Of a DNA stretch of 64,000 nt, positions 33,544 through 44,109 are shown one piece after another (position 1 is the first letter of the stretch; each line of letters opens with the position of its first letter). The stretch comes from Stenogyne calaminthoides. Taxonomy: Eukaryota > Streptophyta > Magnoliopsida > Lamiales > Lamiaceae. The stretch is taken from the NCBI GenBank assembly GCA_037126765.1, contig JBBCBC010000002.1:17453853-17517852 (forward strand), read 5' to 3'. The notes beneath the pieces are model-generated. The model was not told the origin of the DNA. It was given only the letters and a program-made list of their open reading frames with translations, and did not search any database. The position numbers were made by a program, and so were the translations under genes.

Positions 33544-33798
33544 CTATTTATCAGTATGAATTTTCTCCATTTTGATGTCTTTCTTCTCAACATGATCTCT
33601 GATGAAGTGTTGTCTGATATCAACATGCTTACATCCGTGTGTCTGTCTGAGATTTTGTGTAATAGCAATTGCACTATTATTATCACAAAATATAGGTACT
33701 TCATTGGCTATAATCTTATAATCCCTCAATTGTTGTGCCGAGCGAAAGAATTGCGGCATGCAACAACTTCCCGCAGACCATGTATTCAACCCGTTCAT
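33544..33798 (-). pseudogene. RNase H end of SIRE-like pol
   Basis: Contains VPIFCDNNSAIAITQN and KHVDIRQHFIRDHVEKKDI, the C-terminal half of Copia RNase H. The upstream half (ADWAG-type region) falls in frame-broken DNA at 33800-33950. It is non-functional as it stands. Confidence 0.8.
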
Positions 33799-33952
33799 CT
33801 TGGTTGCTATCGAGGTTTGTTTCTTTGAAAACCATGATATCGGTTTACTTCCAAGAAATTCACAAGTTCTGTGGTAGACTTCACATCAATTCTACATCCT
33901 CCATAATCGATCTCCCGAATAACCGCTAATTCAAGGTTATCATCACCGGATA

Positions 33953-35060
33953 TCATAATCCTCTATTCACGATTGCCTTAAAGATATTTGAGAATCTTTT
34001 TAGCGACCTCCATGTGACTAAATTTTTAGGATTAGCTTGGTATCTTGCACATATCCCAACAACAAATGTTATATCAGGCCTACTTGCTGTGAGATATAGC
34101 AGTGATCCAATGATCCCTCTATAATCAGTGTGATTTACTGATGTACCTTCAGGATCAGGATCCATCTTGTAGTTAGTATTCATGGGAATTCTAACTGCAT
34201 TGCAATTCTGTACTCCATACTTTGCAATCAGATCTCTGGTGTTTTTTGCTTGATTGATGAATATTCCTTCCTTAGTTTGTTTCACCTGAAGTCCAAGAAA
34301 GAAATTCATCTCCCCCATCATTGACATCTCAAACTTTCCTTTCATCAGAGTAGAAAACTTTTCACACAACTTATGATTTGGAGATCCAAATATGATGCCA
34401 TCCACATAGATCTGAACTAGTAAAATATCCTTTCCATCTTCTATCCTGAACAAGGTCCTATCAACAGCTCCTTTGATAAAACCATGGTCAGTAAGAAACT
34501 GAGAAAGGGTGTCATACCATGCTCGGGGTGCTTGCTTAAGACCATACAAGGCTTTCCTGAGCTTGTAAACTTGGTCATTCTGACAAAATCCTGGAGGTTG
34601 TTCCACATATACTTCCTCCTTAAGCACACCATTCAGAAATGCACTTTTCACATCCATCGATGGTATCGTGAATTTCATGTGGGCGATATATGCAAGAAAC
34701 AATCGATGGCTTCTAGTCTTGCAACAGTGTAAAGGTTTCATCATAATCCAAGCCTTCTTCTTGGGAATAACCTTGTGCAAACTAGCCTTGCCTTGTTTCT
34801 CACAATGTTGTTGTTTTCATCTCTTTATTCTTGAACACCCACTTAGTTCCAATCACATTGTGCCTTTTAGGTCTGTCCACTAGCTCCCAAACTTCAGTCC
34901 TTGTGAATTGATTCAATTCTTCTTGCATAGCAACAATCCAGAATGAGTCTTTTAGAGCTTCTTCAATCTCAGTAGGTTCCTTTTCTGATAGAAAACAACC
35001 GAATAAAGCACTTTCACCATGGAACCGTCTTGTCTTTACTCCTTCCGATAGATCACCCAC
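33953..35060 (-). pseudogene. SIRE-like reverse transcriptase with YVDG instead of YVDD
   Basis: The start lies at 35060-34800 with DSFWIVAMQEELNQFTRTEV and GTKWVFKNK; the main part is at 34780-33953 with MDVKSAFLNGVLKEEVYVEQ and LYGLKQAPRAWYD. The catalytic motif reads IYVDGIIFG: the second aspartate, codon 34397-34399, is GGC glycine. That residue binds the catalytic metal, so the enzyme should be dead. A frame change near 34790 splits the two parts. Confidence 0.9.
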
Positions 35061-35501
35061 AATCGATTTGTAGGATGGCTATCCAACCATTTTCTCTGGA
35101 TGTTCCCCCTCCGATGAGTGTCCTCAACATCGAAATATTAGGTTCAGCGGTTCATCAAATTCAGGGAATAACGAAAAAGAGAGAAAGAACCATCTTCCTC
35201 GGGGAAATTCCATTCGTAACATTGTCGAGAAATTTGTTCCCCCTTGGTTGATAGATTCAGAGTTTGCCTCAGTTGTGACCACATCTTCATCGGCATTACA
35301 TACCTGAGTCTAAACTGGTGTATGTTCAAATTGGTCAGCTTCAGTGTGTTGGCTTTCCTTCAGTGAAGAATTTTCATCCTGAGTCTCACCATCCTGAGTT
35401 TTTTCATCCTCGAACTTCTTTGTTCGAGTCCGATTCACTCCATTCATAGAAAGTGATGACTTCTTCTTTTTCGTGTTCGGAAGATTTCTTTTTTTTCGAG
35501 G
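35061..35501 (-). other. Frame-broken pol segment between integrase and reverse transcriptase
   Basis: No open frame longer than about 60 codons is coherent here. In SIRE-like elements this is the variable linker between integrase and reverse transcriptase. TCG/CGA-rich patches at 35030-35240 and 35410-35520 fall here. Confidence 0.5.
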
Positions 35502-36428
35502 CTAAGTCCGGTGATTCTCTTGATCGAGTTCTCTGAAGTCATGCTCCTGTTTCTTCTGAACACAAGTAGATTCATCAAAAACAACATGAGGTGTTTCTTC
35601 CACAATAAGAGTCCTACAGTTGTAAACTCTGAAGGATTTACTGACTTCAGAATATCCTAAGAATATCCCTTCATCAGCTTTCCTATCAAAAGTTTTCAAC
35701 TGATCTTTACCATTATTGTGTATGAAACACTTGTAACCAAACACACAAAAAAAAAAAAAAACAAGAGGCTTCCTTTCATTCCACAAATCATATGGAGTTT
35801 TTCCTTGATTCTTGGTCGAAGATGGATCCGTTTACGAGAGTAGCATGCGGTGTTGATAACCCAAATTTCAAAATCTCTTAGGAATATCGGCTTCAACAAT
35901 CATTGTTCTTGCGAACTTCTTTCGAGTCCTATTTCTTCTTTCAAAGAACACCATTCTCATTGTGGGGGTCCTTGCGGTGATGTTTCATAGGTTATTCCAT
36001 TTCTTTGCACAATAATCGATATGATATGATTGATAAACTCGGTTCCTTTATCTCGATCGATCGATCTTGACCACACTCGATTCTTTTTAAGATCTTGAGC
36101 CTTTTTCAAGATTTACGGCGGTTTATGCGAGTCTCCTTCTTACTAAGTAAGAATATGACCCATGTGTATCTAGAGTAGTCATCAACTATCACAAGTGTAT
36201 ATTTTCTGCCATTTGTGCTTCACAGTGTTCTTGGACCAAAGAGATCCATATGTAATAATTCTTATGATTCATCAAGTAAAACATCTACTTTGCTTTTGAA
36301 AGATGCTCTGATTTATTTTCCTTTCTGACAGGCATCACAAACATGATCTTTACTGAATACTTCATTTGGTAACCCCCTCACAAGTGTTAATCTTGCAAGT
36401 TTGTTTAGGGTTTTAAAGTTTAAGTGAT
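35502..36428 (-). pseudogene. SIRE-like integrase (broken)
   Basis: Recognisable C-terminal part at 35786-35502: FGYKCFIHNNGKDQLKTFDR and GIFLGYSEVSKSFRVYNCRT, typical of Copia integrase ends. A 15-base A-run (35747-35761; T-run in the coding sense) inserts a phenylalanine run where the family has a varied sequence. The catalytic core should lie at 35900-36428, but that stretch has no long frame and holds the tcgatcgatcgatc string near 36055. Confidence 0.7.
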
Positions 36429-36866
36429 TCATCTTTTTTGTGCCACAAACCAACCGGTATCGATGGAACTTTTTGCAACCAAACATGTATCTTTAGGAGA
36501 TAATTTCCAATCAGCAAGATACACATTTCCTTTTCTAGTACCAGTCAGTAAAATTTTCTGTGAAGTATTGTCTTTCACATAACATAAGTTCTTTGAGAAC
36601 TCAACACTAAATCCTTTGTCACAGAATTGACTGATAGAAAGCAAGTTATGCTTTAAACCAGACACATATGAAACACTATGGATATGAACAGAATCAACTT
36701 CAAGAGTTCCATATCCCTCAGTTTGTCCTTTTGAGTTGTCTCCAAATGTGATCTGAGGGTCTTTTTGCTCAACATAGTCAGTGAGTAGTTGCTTATATCC
36801 TGTCATATGTCTTGAACATCCACTGTCCAGATACCATGCAGCAGGAGCCCATTCATTTCCACTCAT
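36429..36866 (-). CDS. SIRE-like protease and GAG-pre-integrase region
   Basis: 145 open codons. AWYLDSGCSRHMTG near residue 10-23 is the Copia aspartic protease active site (DSG). QITFGDNSKGQTEGYGTL and VHSVSYVSGLKHNLLSISQF are further protease-domain hallmarks. The C-terminal part starts the pre-integrase region (GNVYLADW). It would cleave the polyprotein. The frame is lost upstream at the duplicated segment and downstream at the integrase core. Confidence 0.85.
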   Translation of the reverse strand: MSGNEWAPAAWYLDSGCSRHMTGYKQLLTDYVEQKDPQITFGDNSKGQTEGYGTLEVDSVHIHSVSYVSGLKHNLLSISQFCDKGFSVEFSKNLCYVKDNTSQKILLTGTRKGNVYLADWKLSPKDTCLVAKSSIDTGWFVAQKR

Positions 36867-37770
36867 CGTATTATGTTGTCTTCATTCGGCTTCAATGCCC
36901 TTTTCCTTTTACTCAAAAAACAGATCAGTTCTTAGGTACCCATTTGGTGTAGGGTCCTACCAGGTTAGCTGTACCTTTTGGAACCCAAATCTGCCTGATA
37001 ACTCTAATTACTTTAGAGTGGCTGATTTGTCTCCCATAAACATCTACATACACATTCACCACCCTTGGTTCCTTGGTAGTACCCTGTGTATGAGTGACAG
37101 CCTTAGCATGAACATGAGCCTTATAATTCTTCTTGGGTTCAGGCCTTTTGTTCCAATGCTTTGGCCTTGGTGCAGCTGGTCTCTTTCTCTGCTGACTTGG
37201 GTTCAGGAAACCTTTACCCTTAGGCAAGTGGGGTTTAGGTTGCCTGTACTAAAATTGTGGTCTTTCAGTATCCTGAGGACTTGGTCTTTTCAGTTGAGAA
37301 TACCATATAGCAGGTGCCAATTCATTTCCACTCATCAGTGCTATGTTGTATTCATTCAGCTCAGTTCCCTTTTCCTTTACCTGAAAAACAGATCAGTTTT
37401 TAGGTACCCATTTAGTGTAGGGTCCTACCAGGTTAGTTGTACCTTTTGGAACCCAAATCTGCCTGATAACTCTAATTACTTTAGAGTGGCTGATTTGTCT
37501 CCCATAAACATCTACATACACATTCACTACCATAGGTGCCTTGGCAGTACCTTGTGTATGAGTGCCAACCTTAGCATGAACATGAGCCTTAGAGTTCTTC
37601 TTGGGTTCAGGCTTTTTGTTCAAGTGCCTTAGCTTTGGTGCAGCTGGTCTCTGTCCTTCCTGACTTAGGTTCAGGAAACCTTTACCCTTAGACAAGTGGG
37701 GTTTAGGTTGCTTGTACTGAAATTGGGATCTTTCAGTAATCTGAGGACTTGGTCTTTTCAGTTGAGAATA
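36827..37770. repeat. Direct tandem duplication of about 469 bp between gag and protease
   Basis: Two adjacent copies (about 36827-37295 and 37296-37770; anchor attcatttccactcatc at 36851 and 37320). Each encodes on the minus strand a 100-residue piece ending KVIRVIRQIWVPKG...GPYTKWVPKN. The two pieces match at most positions. The duplication lies in the linker between nucleocapsid and protease. Confidence 0.92.
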
Positions 37771-38524
37771 TCTCTACTGAGTGTTTCTCTTCTGAAAATT
37801 CCTCTGATGGTTCAATCTTGAGATCTCTTGAGTTGGTATTCTTAAATTTGAGGCTTTGAAGTACTAAATTTGAAAATTTCTGATGAGTGTTCGGGTTTTC
37901 TAGCCTTTTCCCGAGGTTTGGGCTTTCTTCCTGAACCTTCATTTTTTCTCGAAATCATAGGTCCTTTACCCTTGTCTAAAACTACGGTCGTTTCTTCTTG
38001 AAGAAAGATTAGATGCCATTTGGTTTAACAAAGATAGTCTTGGTGCTACTAGAAGCGAGATTCAAGACCTTGTGAGGTTTCTCCCGAATGTATCACAATC
38101 CAAATTTTTTATAGTTCTTGTCTATGATAACTCAATTTCATCTATTACTTTAGATGCGAGATTCAATAGAACTAACTTTCTCGGTAAGACTATCCTCACA
38201 TTTCTTTAGAGTTTCATGCTTCTCAAAGAGGTCATTGAACTCGATTCCGATAAAATTTGAATCTCTTTAGTGGATTTCTCTAATTTTCCATTCAGATCTC
38301 TATCACTTTCTTTTTTTTTCGAGAGTTGTACTTTCGAACATCCAGCCATCATCGGTAGTTCCCATCAATTGAGAAGTGATCTCAAAGATTTTTAGAGTCT
38401 TTCCACTTGATTCTCAACGATCGGTTCCTTGTTACTCGCTCTTGAGTTTTGATGGCGCTTCTTGTAACACGTAATAGTCCTTGAAAGATTCTCAAACGAA
38501 TCCATCGTGTCCAAAGTTCTTTGT
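37771..38524 (-). pseudogene. Frame-broken gag-protease linker of SIRE-like element
   Basis: Only short frames exist although open gag (38525) and duplicated linker (37770) flank it. In this stretch CAG and CTG triplets are nearly absent while TCG and CGA are frequent, unlike the neighbours. The normal element would encode a coiled-coil-type spacer here; I cannot recover it. Confidence 0.5.
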
Positions 38525-39800
38525 TTAAATTGAACTTGAGAACTCATGTGCTTGTGTAGGAGCAACAACAGAGATAGAAGAATTTACCTCCTCCACAGCC
38601 ATAAGACAGACATCATCACTCTCACTGTTTGAGAAAATCTCATCTGAGGAACTGGAACCTTCTTCAGAATGTTCTTCCTCTTCTGCAATCATAGCTTTCT
38701 TGCTGGAGATCTTCCCGTCTCTCTTGTCTTGTCTCTCCTTTCTTTCTTTAGCACTCAGCTCAGGACAGTCATATTGAAAGTGACCTTTCTTCTGATAGTT
38801 ATAGCATCTGTTGGTATCATCATCCTGATCACTTTCCTCCTTGGTCTTGGAGTCCTTCTTCTTGGATGAGGATCCTTCAGCTTTCTGGTCCTTCTTTTTC
38901 TCAGTGAATCTATCCTCAGCTTCTAAGTTTCTCTTGTACCTGTGATTCCTGTAGTATTTCTTATATTTTCCATATTTACTATTGAGTCTTTCAAACCTCC
39001 TTGCCATCATACTAGCTTATCCCCAATTGCTCATCCCGATTTACAAAGTGAGTTTTCGAACTCTCTAGCTTTCTGAGGGGTTTCTCTTTGGCTTTAAAAG
39101 CCACATTCTTGCTAGAAGAATCATCTTTGCTGTCAGATTTCTTAGTTTTCTTGTCAATCACAAACTCATAAGCTTTCAGTTCAGAGAAAACTTGTTGGTA
39201 TGGCATGGAATCAATATTTTTGGTGTTTTCAATCACCACAACATGTATATCCCATTTCTTAGACAATCCTCTAAGAATTTTCAGTGCCACTTCTCTCTGT
39301 GGGTATCTTTTCCCAAGAGCACTCAGATCATTCATGATGCTAGTGAATCTGACCTCAAGTTTGTCAATGAACTCACTATCTTCCATTTCAAAGCCATCAA
39401 ACTTTCCAATAACAACAGAAAGTTTGTTTTCCTTAATATGATTTGTGCCTTGACACATAACAACAAGTGTATCCCATATTTCTTTTGCAGTTTCACAGTG
39501 AGAAATCATCCCCATAACACCATCATCAATAGTGTTATACAAAGTATCTTTAGCAATGTAGTCCAGATTGACTAACTTTCTCTCATCAGGAGTCAGTTGG
39601 TCATCAGGTTTAGGAAATTCATCCCTGGGATCATTTCTCTCAGTATCAGTGATTCTGGGATTTACAACAGTAAATTTGAATGGTTCTTCGGAAACCACTC
39701 TCCACATTATTTCATGTTTTGAATACAGATGAGCCTGCATTCTCAGTCTCCATAGGTCATAGCTCTCAACAGAGAACATAGGAAGTTTCTTAGAAGGCAT
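38525..39800 (-). pseudogene. SIRE-like gag with altered zinc knuckle
   Basis: From ATG 39800: PMFSVESYDLWRLRMQAHLY is the Copia gag N-terminus, then ENKLSVVIGKFDGFEMEDSE and SALGKRYPQREVALKILRGL of the capsid (UBN2-type) domain. The frame breaks once near 39015, then continues 39010-38525 (MMARRFERLNSKYGKY). The zinc knuckle reads CYNYQKKGHFQYDC: the second cysteine of CCHC is tyrosine (codon 38795-38797, TAT for TGT). A glutamate/serine-rich acidic tail follows. One frameshift and one lost zinc ligand argue against function. Confidence 0.85.
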
Positions 39801-39909
39801 GATGACTGAGCCTTGTAAGATATCATCAAAAAGATCTATTCAGTAGACCACCAAAGTCTTTTAGCAAATAGACTATGGCTACCAAAGCAAGTGGTCAAAA
39901 TGAACCACT

Positions 39910-39921
39910 GCTCTGATACCA
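39910..39921 (-). other. Primer binding site for initiator tRNA-Met (SIRE-like)
   Basis: Minus strand reads TGGTATCAGAGC two bases inside the 5' LTR end, the standard Copia primer binding site complementary to the 3' end of initiator methionine tRNA. Confidence 0.92.
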
Positions 39922-39923
39922 CT

Positions 39924-41740
39924 TGTTGGTCCCGGTGCTAACGAGTCTCACACGTGTATGGGGGGGATACACGTGTTCAGTGATTTTTCAAACTTTATCT
40001 TCACTGAGGTCAGATGGGTCAGGTTATCCTGATATTTTTGTCCTGAGAAGCACGGATTGCCCTGAGTCAAAGTCTACTGAGACAATGATCCTGAGCTGCT
40101 TTCAGAAGCTTTAGATTAGCCCAACTGATCCTGAATTTATCAGAGATCCTGAGGAGCTTGGATCAGATAATTATCTTACTGAACACTCAGTAGAGTTAGT
40201 TCAGTTTGGTAACTATCTGTTCTAGCTACTCAAGTGTACGGAATGGTTGGCCCTAAGTTTATACTCGATTTAGCTTTGCTGAAATATCTTCTTCCTTTAA
40301 TAAAACAGTGATTAAGGTTGTGATCAATTTTATGCAGTTCAGTGGATTGGTTCCAACTGAATATCAGTGAAATATGTTTTCAGTGAAAAACATGTAACAG
40401 ATAAAATGTAGTATAGAAAGCAAACAACACAACATTTATAGTGGTTCAGAGACTCAAGCTCCTACGTCCACTCTCTCTGATCTTCAGAGAAATTCCTTAA
40501 CCACTTCCTAAAGCTTTCAGGCTAACTCACTGTAGCTTACTCACTTTTCTACCTTGAGTTTTCTGGCTGACTCACTACAGCTTACTAACTCAAACACACA
40601 CAAGTGTTCAGACTACCACAAGTAGCTTACTAACTTCTTCTCTAGAGTTTTCTAGCTAACTCACTGTAGCTTACTCACTCTTTACAACTCTAACTCACCA
40701 ACAAGACACACACAAACTACCTTAACAAAGGGTTTGGGTTTTGGGTTGGTTTCCAACTAGGGTGAGATATCCTTTACAATAAGAACTAATGCAAAGGCTA
40801 GGATATCTCTTCTAAGCTTTGGATATATCTATCAATCTAGGCTTAGAATAGTGAGCTCTATCCAATGTGAAACACTTGGGAAATTCTAAGCTTCAATTTG
40901 CAATAATACGAATGAGCTCTTGAGTTGCTTTGAAATTTCCCGTAACCTCTCAATGTAAAGGGTCACTGGTATTTATAGGCAACTTCACCAAGGTCACTCT
41001 TTGAAAAAACTATCCGTTGGAAGAGATAGCTTTATGAGTTTCCTCTTCTGGTGTTTGATGAACGGCTATTTTTAGGGTTTGAACACTCCCTTGCATGTTT
41101 TAGGAAATATGCAGTCATGTAGCCAATCACCAATTTTTGCGATGCGAACTTAGTACTCTTGACATAATTCAGGTCATGTCGCTTTTTCGATGTCGATGAA
41201 ATCAAATGTTGTCTTCCTCTGATTGGTTCTTGTCTTCAGTGAATGTAAACAAACAAAATGGCTCTTTTTGGTCAATCTCTCTGAATGAAACAACCTTAAA
41301 CAACACTTAGACTTAGTTCCTTTTGTCTGCACTAGAATGTTTTGGGCAATATCTACTTTTCTGAACATGTGCGTTTTTCTCAATTTTGTATTCTTCAGAT
41401 AGATATTATTCAGTGCCTCTGAACATTCAGGTTATACTGAGTATTCTGTATCTTACTTAGTCTTCATAGAATCATGAGTCTTGATGTCTTCAAGAACTTC
41501 TTCGAGTCTTGATGTCTTGAAAGAACTTCTTGAGTCTTGATGTCTTCAAAGAACTTATGAGTCTTCAGTGACTTCAAGATCTAACCTTATCTATATCTGC
41601 TAACTATACATTGTGCAGATATCTTCCTGAACAATCTATGCTGAAACCTGACTCAGACTATCAAGATTATCCTGAACATGTCATACTTAGGGGTTTTTGG
41701 GATCTAATCAAAACTTCTTTATTATATTCATCTCCCAACA
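39924..41740 (-). repeat. 5' LTR of the SIRE-like element (1817 bp)
   Basis: TGTTGG...CCAACA ends with 6-bp inverted termini. Internal repeats include three copies of a taactcactgtagcttact-like motif (40510-40690) and a gagtcttgatgtctt minisatellite (about 41475-41575). Confidence 0.92.
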
Positions 41741-42601
41741 GATATTATTAATCAAAATATTAAAATAAGATAGTAATTAATTATAAAATAATTCCAAGTA
41801 AACAAAATTGAGAAAATCTAAGTAGAATATTAAATTAAACATTTAGATTACTTGAAAGTTAGGAAGCACAACATTTAATTAAAACATTACAATGAATTAA
41901 AACATTCAAATATTGTTAAAAAGTTTCAATTCACATATATAACATATATAAAATTAATTCAAATTTTAAATATAAAAAATTTATAAGTTTACATATATTA
42001 AAAAGCATAAATAAAAATAAAAAATGAAAAAGTACTATATTATTTCATCACATTTACTTTTTTGCAAAAAATACAATTTCTCTCTCCATCATTTCCATTG
42101 GATGGATAACACTCTCTCTCAAATCCAATGAAGACTCACAATGGTGTTAAACATCAATTTTCATCCACCCAATGGTTAAACACCCATTGGTTGGTACATT
42201 GTGGATGCTCTTAGAAAGGTATTTAATTACCACGATTGTTTCTCTGTTGTAATACTTCTTTGCTGAAATATATACAATGAAAATAAGCATTTAACATTTT
42301 CTATTTAACATAATTTTGGATGATGGAAATATGGTCTTACATTTTCTCACATACAATTGTATCTGCTCTTATTTACCAAGATAGGCTAGGTTGTTGCATT
42401 GTATTATCAGTTTAATAAATTGCTTTGAGTTATTGAAGTTGGTGAGGAGTTATTCCCCTAAGCTCAAGTTCATGTGATGTCAAAATTTCATTTTCTTGAT
42501 GAATTCTCTAGGTTTTTTCTTTTTTATTTTAGGTATCGTTTATTTGTATCTTACCATTGAAACTTACTTGACAATGTAATATTTTGAACTATTGTTTTTA
42601 G
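41741..42601 (+). other. AT-rich intron-like DNA of CACTA-2 with possible PIF/Harbinger-type MITE end
   Basis: Mostly AT-rich. 42080-42215 has ccaatg-rich sequence ending cattgtggatgctctta. The reverse complement start, agcatccacaatg, is a terminal motif I know from several plant PIF/Harbinger-like MITEs, with TTA as a plausible target base set. The opposite end is not visible, so this is tentative. From about 42360 the sequence is homologous to the intron before the last large exon of CACTA-1. Confidence 0.35.
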
Positions 42602-42925
42602 GTTGGAGGGTTTGTTAGTTTGAAAAGTGTATTTGATTCAACCAAAATAGTAGCAAAAGGTTATCTTTATAGCACTGATCCAAATGCACAAGTGGGAGGA
42701 CAAGCTTTGGGAGAGAATTGGTGTCAAGTACATGTCAAAGTAGTACTTCAACCACAAGAGCAACTCATTCGACCTTATGATTTTTGTCAAACACTTGAAA
42801 ATGCTTATGGTGGAATGGTTGCTTGGCCATGCTCTTTGGTGCGTTAATTTTTTCTTTTCTCTTAAAGTGGCTTATCATAATTGAATCTTATATATACTTT
42901 TTATATGCAGGTGACACCCATTTAA
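42602..42925 (+). CDS. Last two exons of CACTA-2 gene (DUF8039-type domain)
   Basis: Exon 42602-42838 (79 codons) follows a T-rich acceptor ending AG at 42601. It encodes DPNAQVGGQALGENWCQVHV and IRPYDFCQTLENAYGGMVAW, a conserved domain I know from plant En/Spm-related proteins (DUF8039). Donor gtgcgt at 42839 and acceptor tatatgcag ending at 42910 define a 72-bp intron. The last exon gtgacacccatttaa adds VTPI and a stop, in frame. The exon matches CACTA-1 45124-45360 exactly in length. Upstream exons are absent, replaced by AT-rich DNA and then the SIRE-like element, so the gene is truncated. Confidence 0.75.
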
Positions 42926-43939
42926 TCATGTTCAAAAGTTTAGAGCTTGCGGTTTGCGTTGAAGTTGTTAGTGCATGCATTTTGATTTAAAAACATTAGT
43001 CACCTACTTAGTTATTACTCAGTTTTTAAGAGCTTTTTGACTCTTTTTTATATTTGTCAAGCACTTTTAGGTTTGTTTAGAATTGTTGGTTGGATTACTG
43101 TTTCTTGTGTATATGTTGGATTCTTCAATGTTTGAGTACTTAAATTCTACAATCCGTATATTTCTTCTAAGATATATTACTAAGTTTGTTAATTTAATTT
43201 TAATATATAAAGAAATATAAGTTCAACGACCATTAATATAAAGAATATTAAATTGATTAGGAACTTTTAAGACACAAAAAGGTGTAGTTAAAGTAATATA
43301 AAACGACATTTTATAGTATCATAAAAAAATAGTTGTTTTAATTAATCATCTATTAACACACTTTAATGTGAGAGAAATTAAGTTTTCTAACACGTAATGT
43401 CAATCTATCTTAACACTTTTAGGTGTGTTAATATTTTATCTATCTTGACACTTTTAGATGTATAAATAAATTATATCAACAGTTAAAGCATTTTAATACC
43501 CAACATAACTTAGCACTTGTAGGTGTGTTTATATCCGACATCTATTAACATTTTTTAGTGTGATAATACAAACGTAACTTAATATTTTTTAGTGTCTTAA
43601 TATCCAACATATCTTAACACTTTTTTGTGTGTTAATATCGAACCAATCTTAACACTTTTTAGTGTGTTAATACCAAACCTATCTTAACACTTTTTAGTTG
43701 TCAATATGGAACATATCTCAACACTTTTGAGTGTGTTAATATCTTATCGATCACAACAGTTCAAGTTGATATGAAATCTAATCAATTTTAACACTTTTTT
43801 GTGTGTTAATATCTAATTACCCTAACTTCACACACTAACAGGCCACACAAAAAATTAATGTGAGAATAGATTGAAATGTCATAATAAGTGTTCTATTATA
43901 TCACTTTTTAGTGTGTTAAAAATTACTTTTTTTGTAGTG
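42926..43939 (+). mobile_element. 3' end of CACTA-2: subterminal repeats and terminus
   Basis: After the gene end, 43380-43930 carries over a dozen direct copies of an acactttttagtgtgttaa-like motif about 35-45 bp apart. The end is tttttttgtagtg at 43927-43939, the reverse complement of the CACTACAAAAAAA terminus of plant CACTA elements. Bases CTA follow. Subterminal motif arrays of this kind bind the element-encoded TNPA-type protein in En/Spm. The opposite end is not in the window or has been lost. Confidence 0.85.
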
Positions 43940-43965
43940 CTAGGGAAAAGTGTTTTTAAGGACAA

Positions 43966-44095
43966 TAACTTGGGAGGGGGGGGGGTGTTTTAAGGATAAA
44001 ATTTTACGAAGTTCGAAATATTGGGCAATATGTTTTGAAATTTATAAATATAGGACACTATGTTTTAAAACCTGTAAATGTTGGACAATCGAGCC
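43966..44095. repeat. Left arm of interrupted palindrome (foldback-like element)
   Basis: Reverse-complementary, with scattered changes and small gaps, to 62338-62473. Shared blocks include gtgttttaagga, aaatataggac and ggacaatcgagcc. The arm continues on the far side of CACTA-1 as cgaataagcccaaat (62311-62325). Confidence 0.85.
44093..44095. repeat. Target site duplication of CACTA-1, left (GCC)
   Basis: GCC directly before CACTACAAAAAA and again at 62308-62310 after the other terminus. Three-base duplications are the rule for CACTA elements. Confidence 0.85.
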
Positions 44096-44109
44096 CACTA
44101 CAAAAAAAA

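Larger units (their letters stand above)
27891..41740 (-). mobile_element. SIRE/Maximus-like Ty1/Copia retrotransposon with third ORF (13.85 kb, degenerate)
   Basis: On the minus strand: 5' LTR (39924-41740), primer binding site, gag, protease, integrase, reverse transcriptase, RNase H, then a 3.6-kb third ORF region, polypurine tract and a truncated 3' LTR. Integrase before reverse transcriptase makes it Copia. Large size, long LTRs and an extra ORF after pol fit the SIRE/Maximus lineage, where that ORF is often called env-like. The 3' LTR lacks about 685 outer bases, so no target duplication can be found. Key catalytic residues are changed and several blocks have no open frame. Confidence 0.9.

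Noticed and set aside
36050..36070. tcgatcgatcgatc string as a regulatory palindrome
   Set aside because: It lies in a TCG-rich, frame-broken block of an integrase gene; a consensus artefact is more likely.
36781..37632. 283-codon plus-strand frame
   Set aside because: It is antisense to the protease and duplicated linker of the SIRE-like element. Its internal repeat is just the 469-bp duplication.
42080..42215. Complete Harbinger MITE
   Set aside because: Only one terminal motif is visible; no matching inverted end or duplication was found, so it is kept as tentative only.
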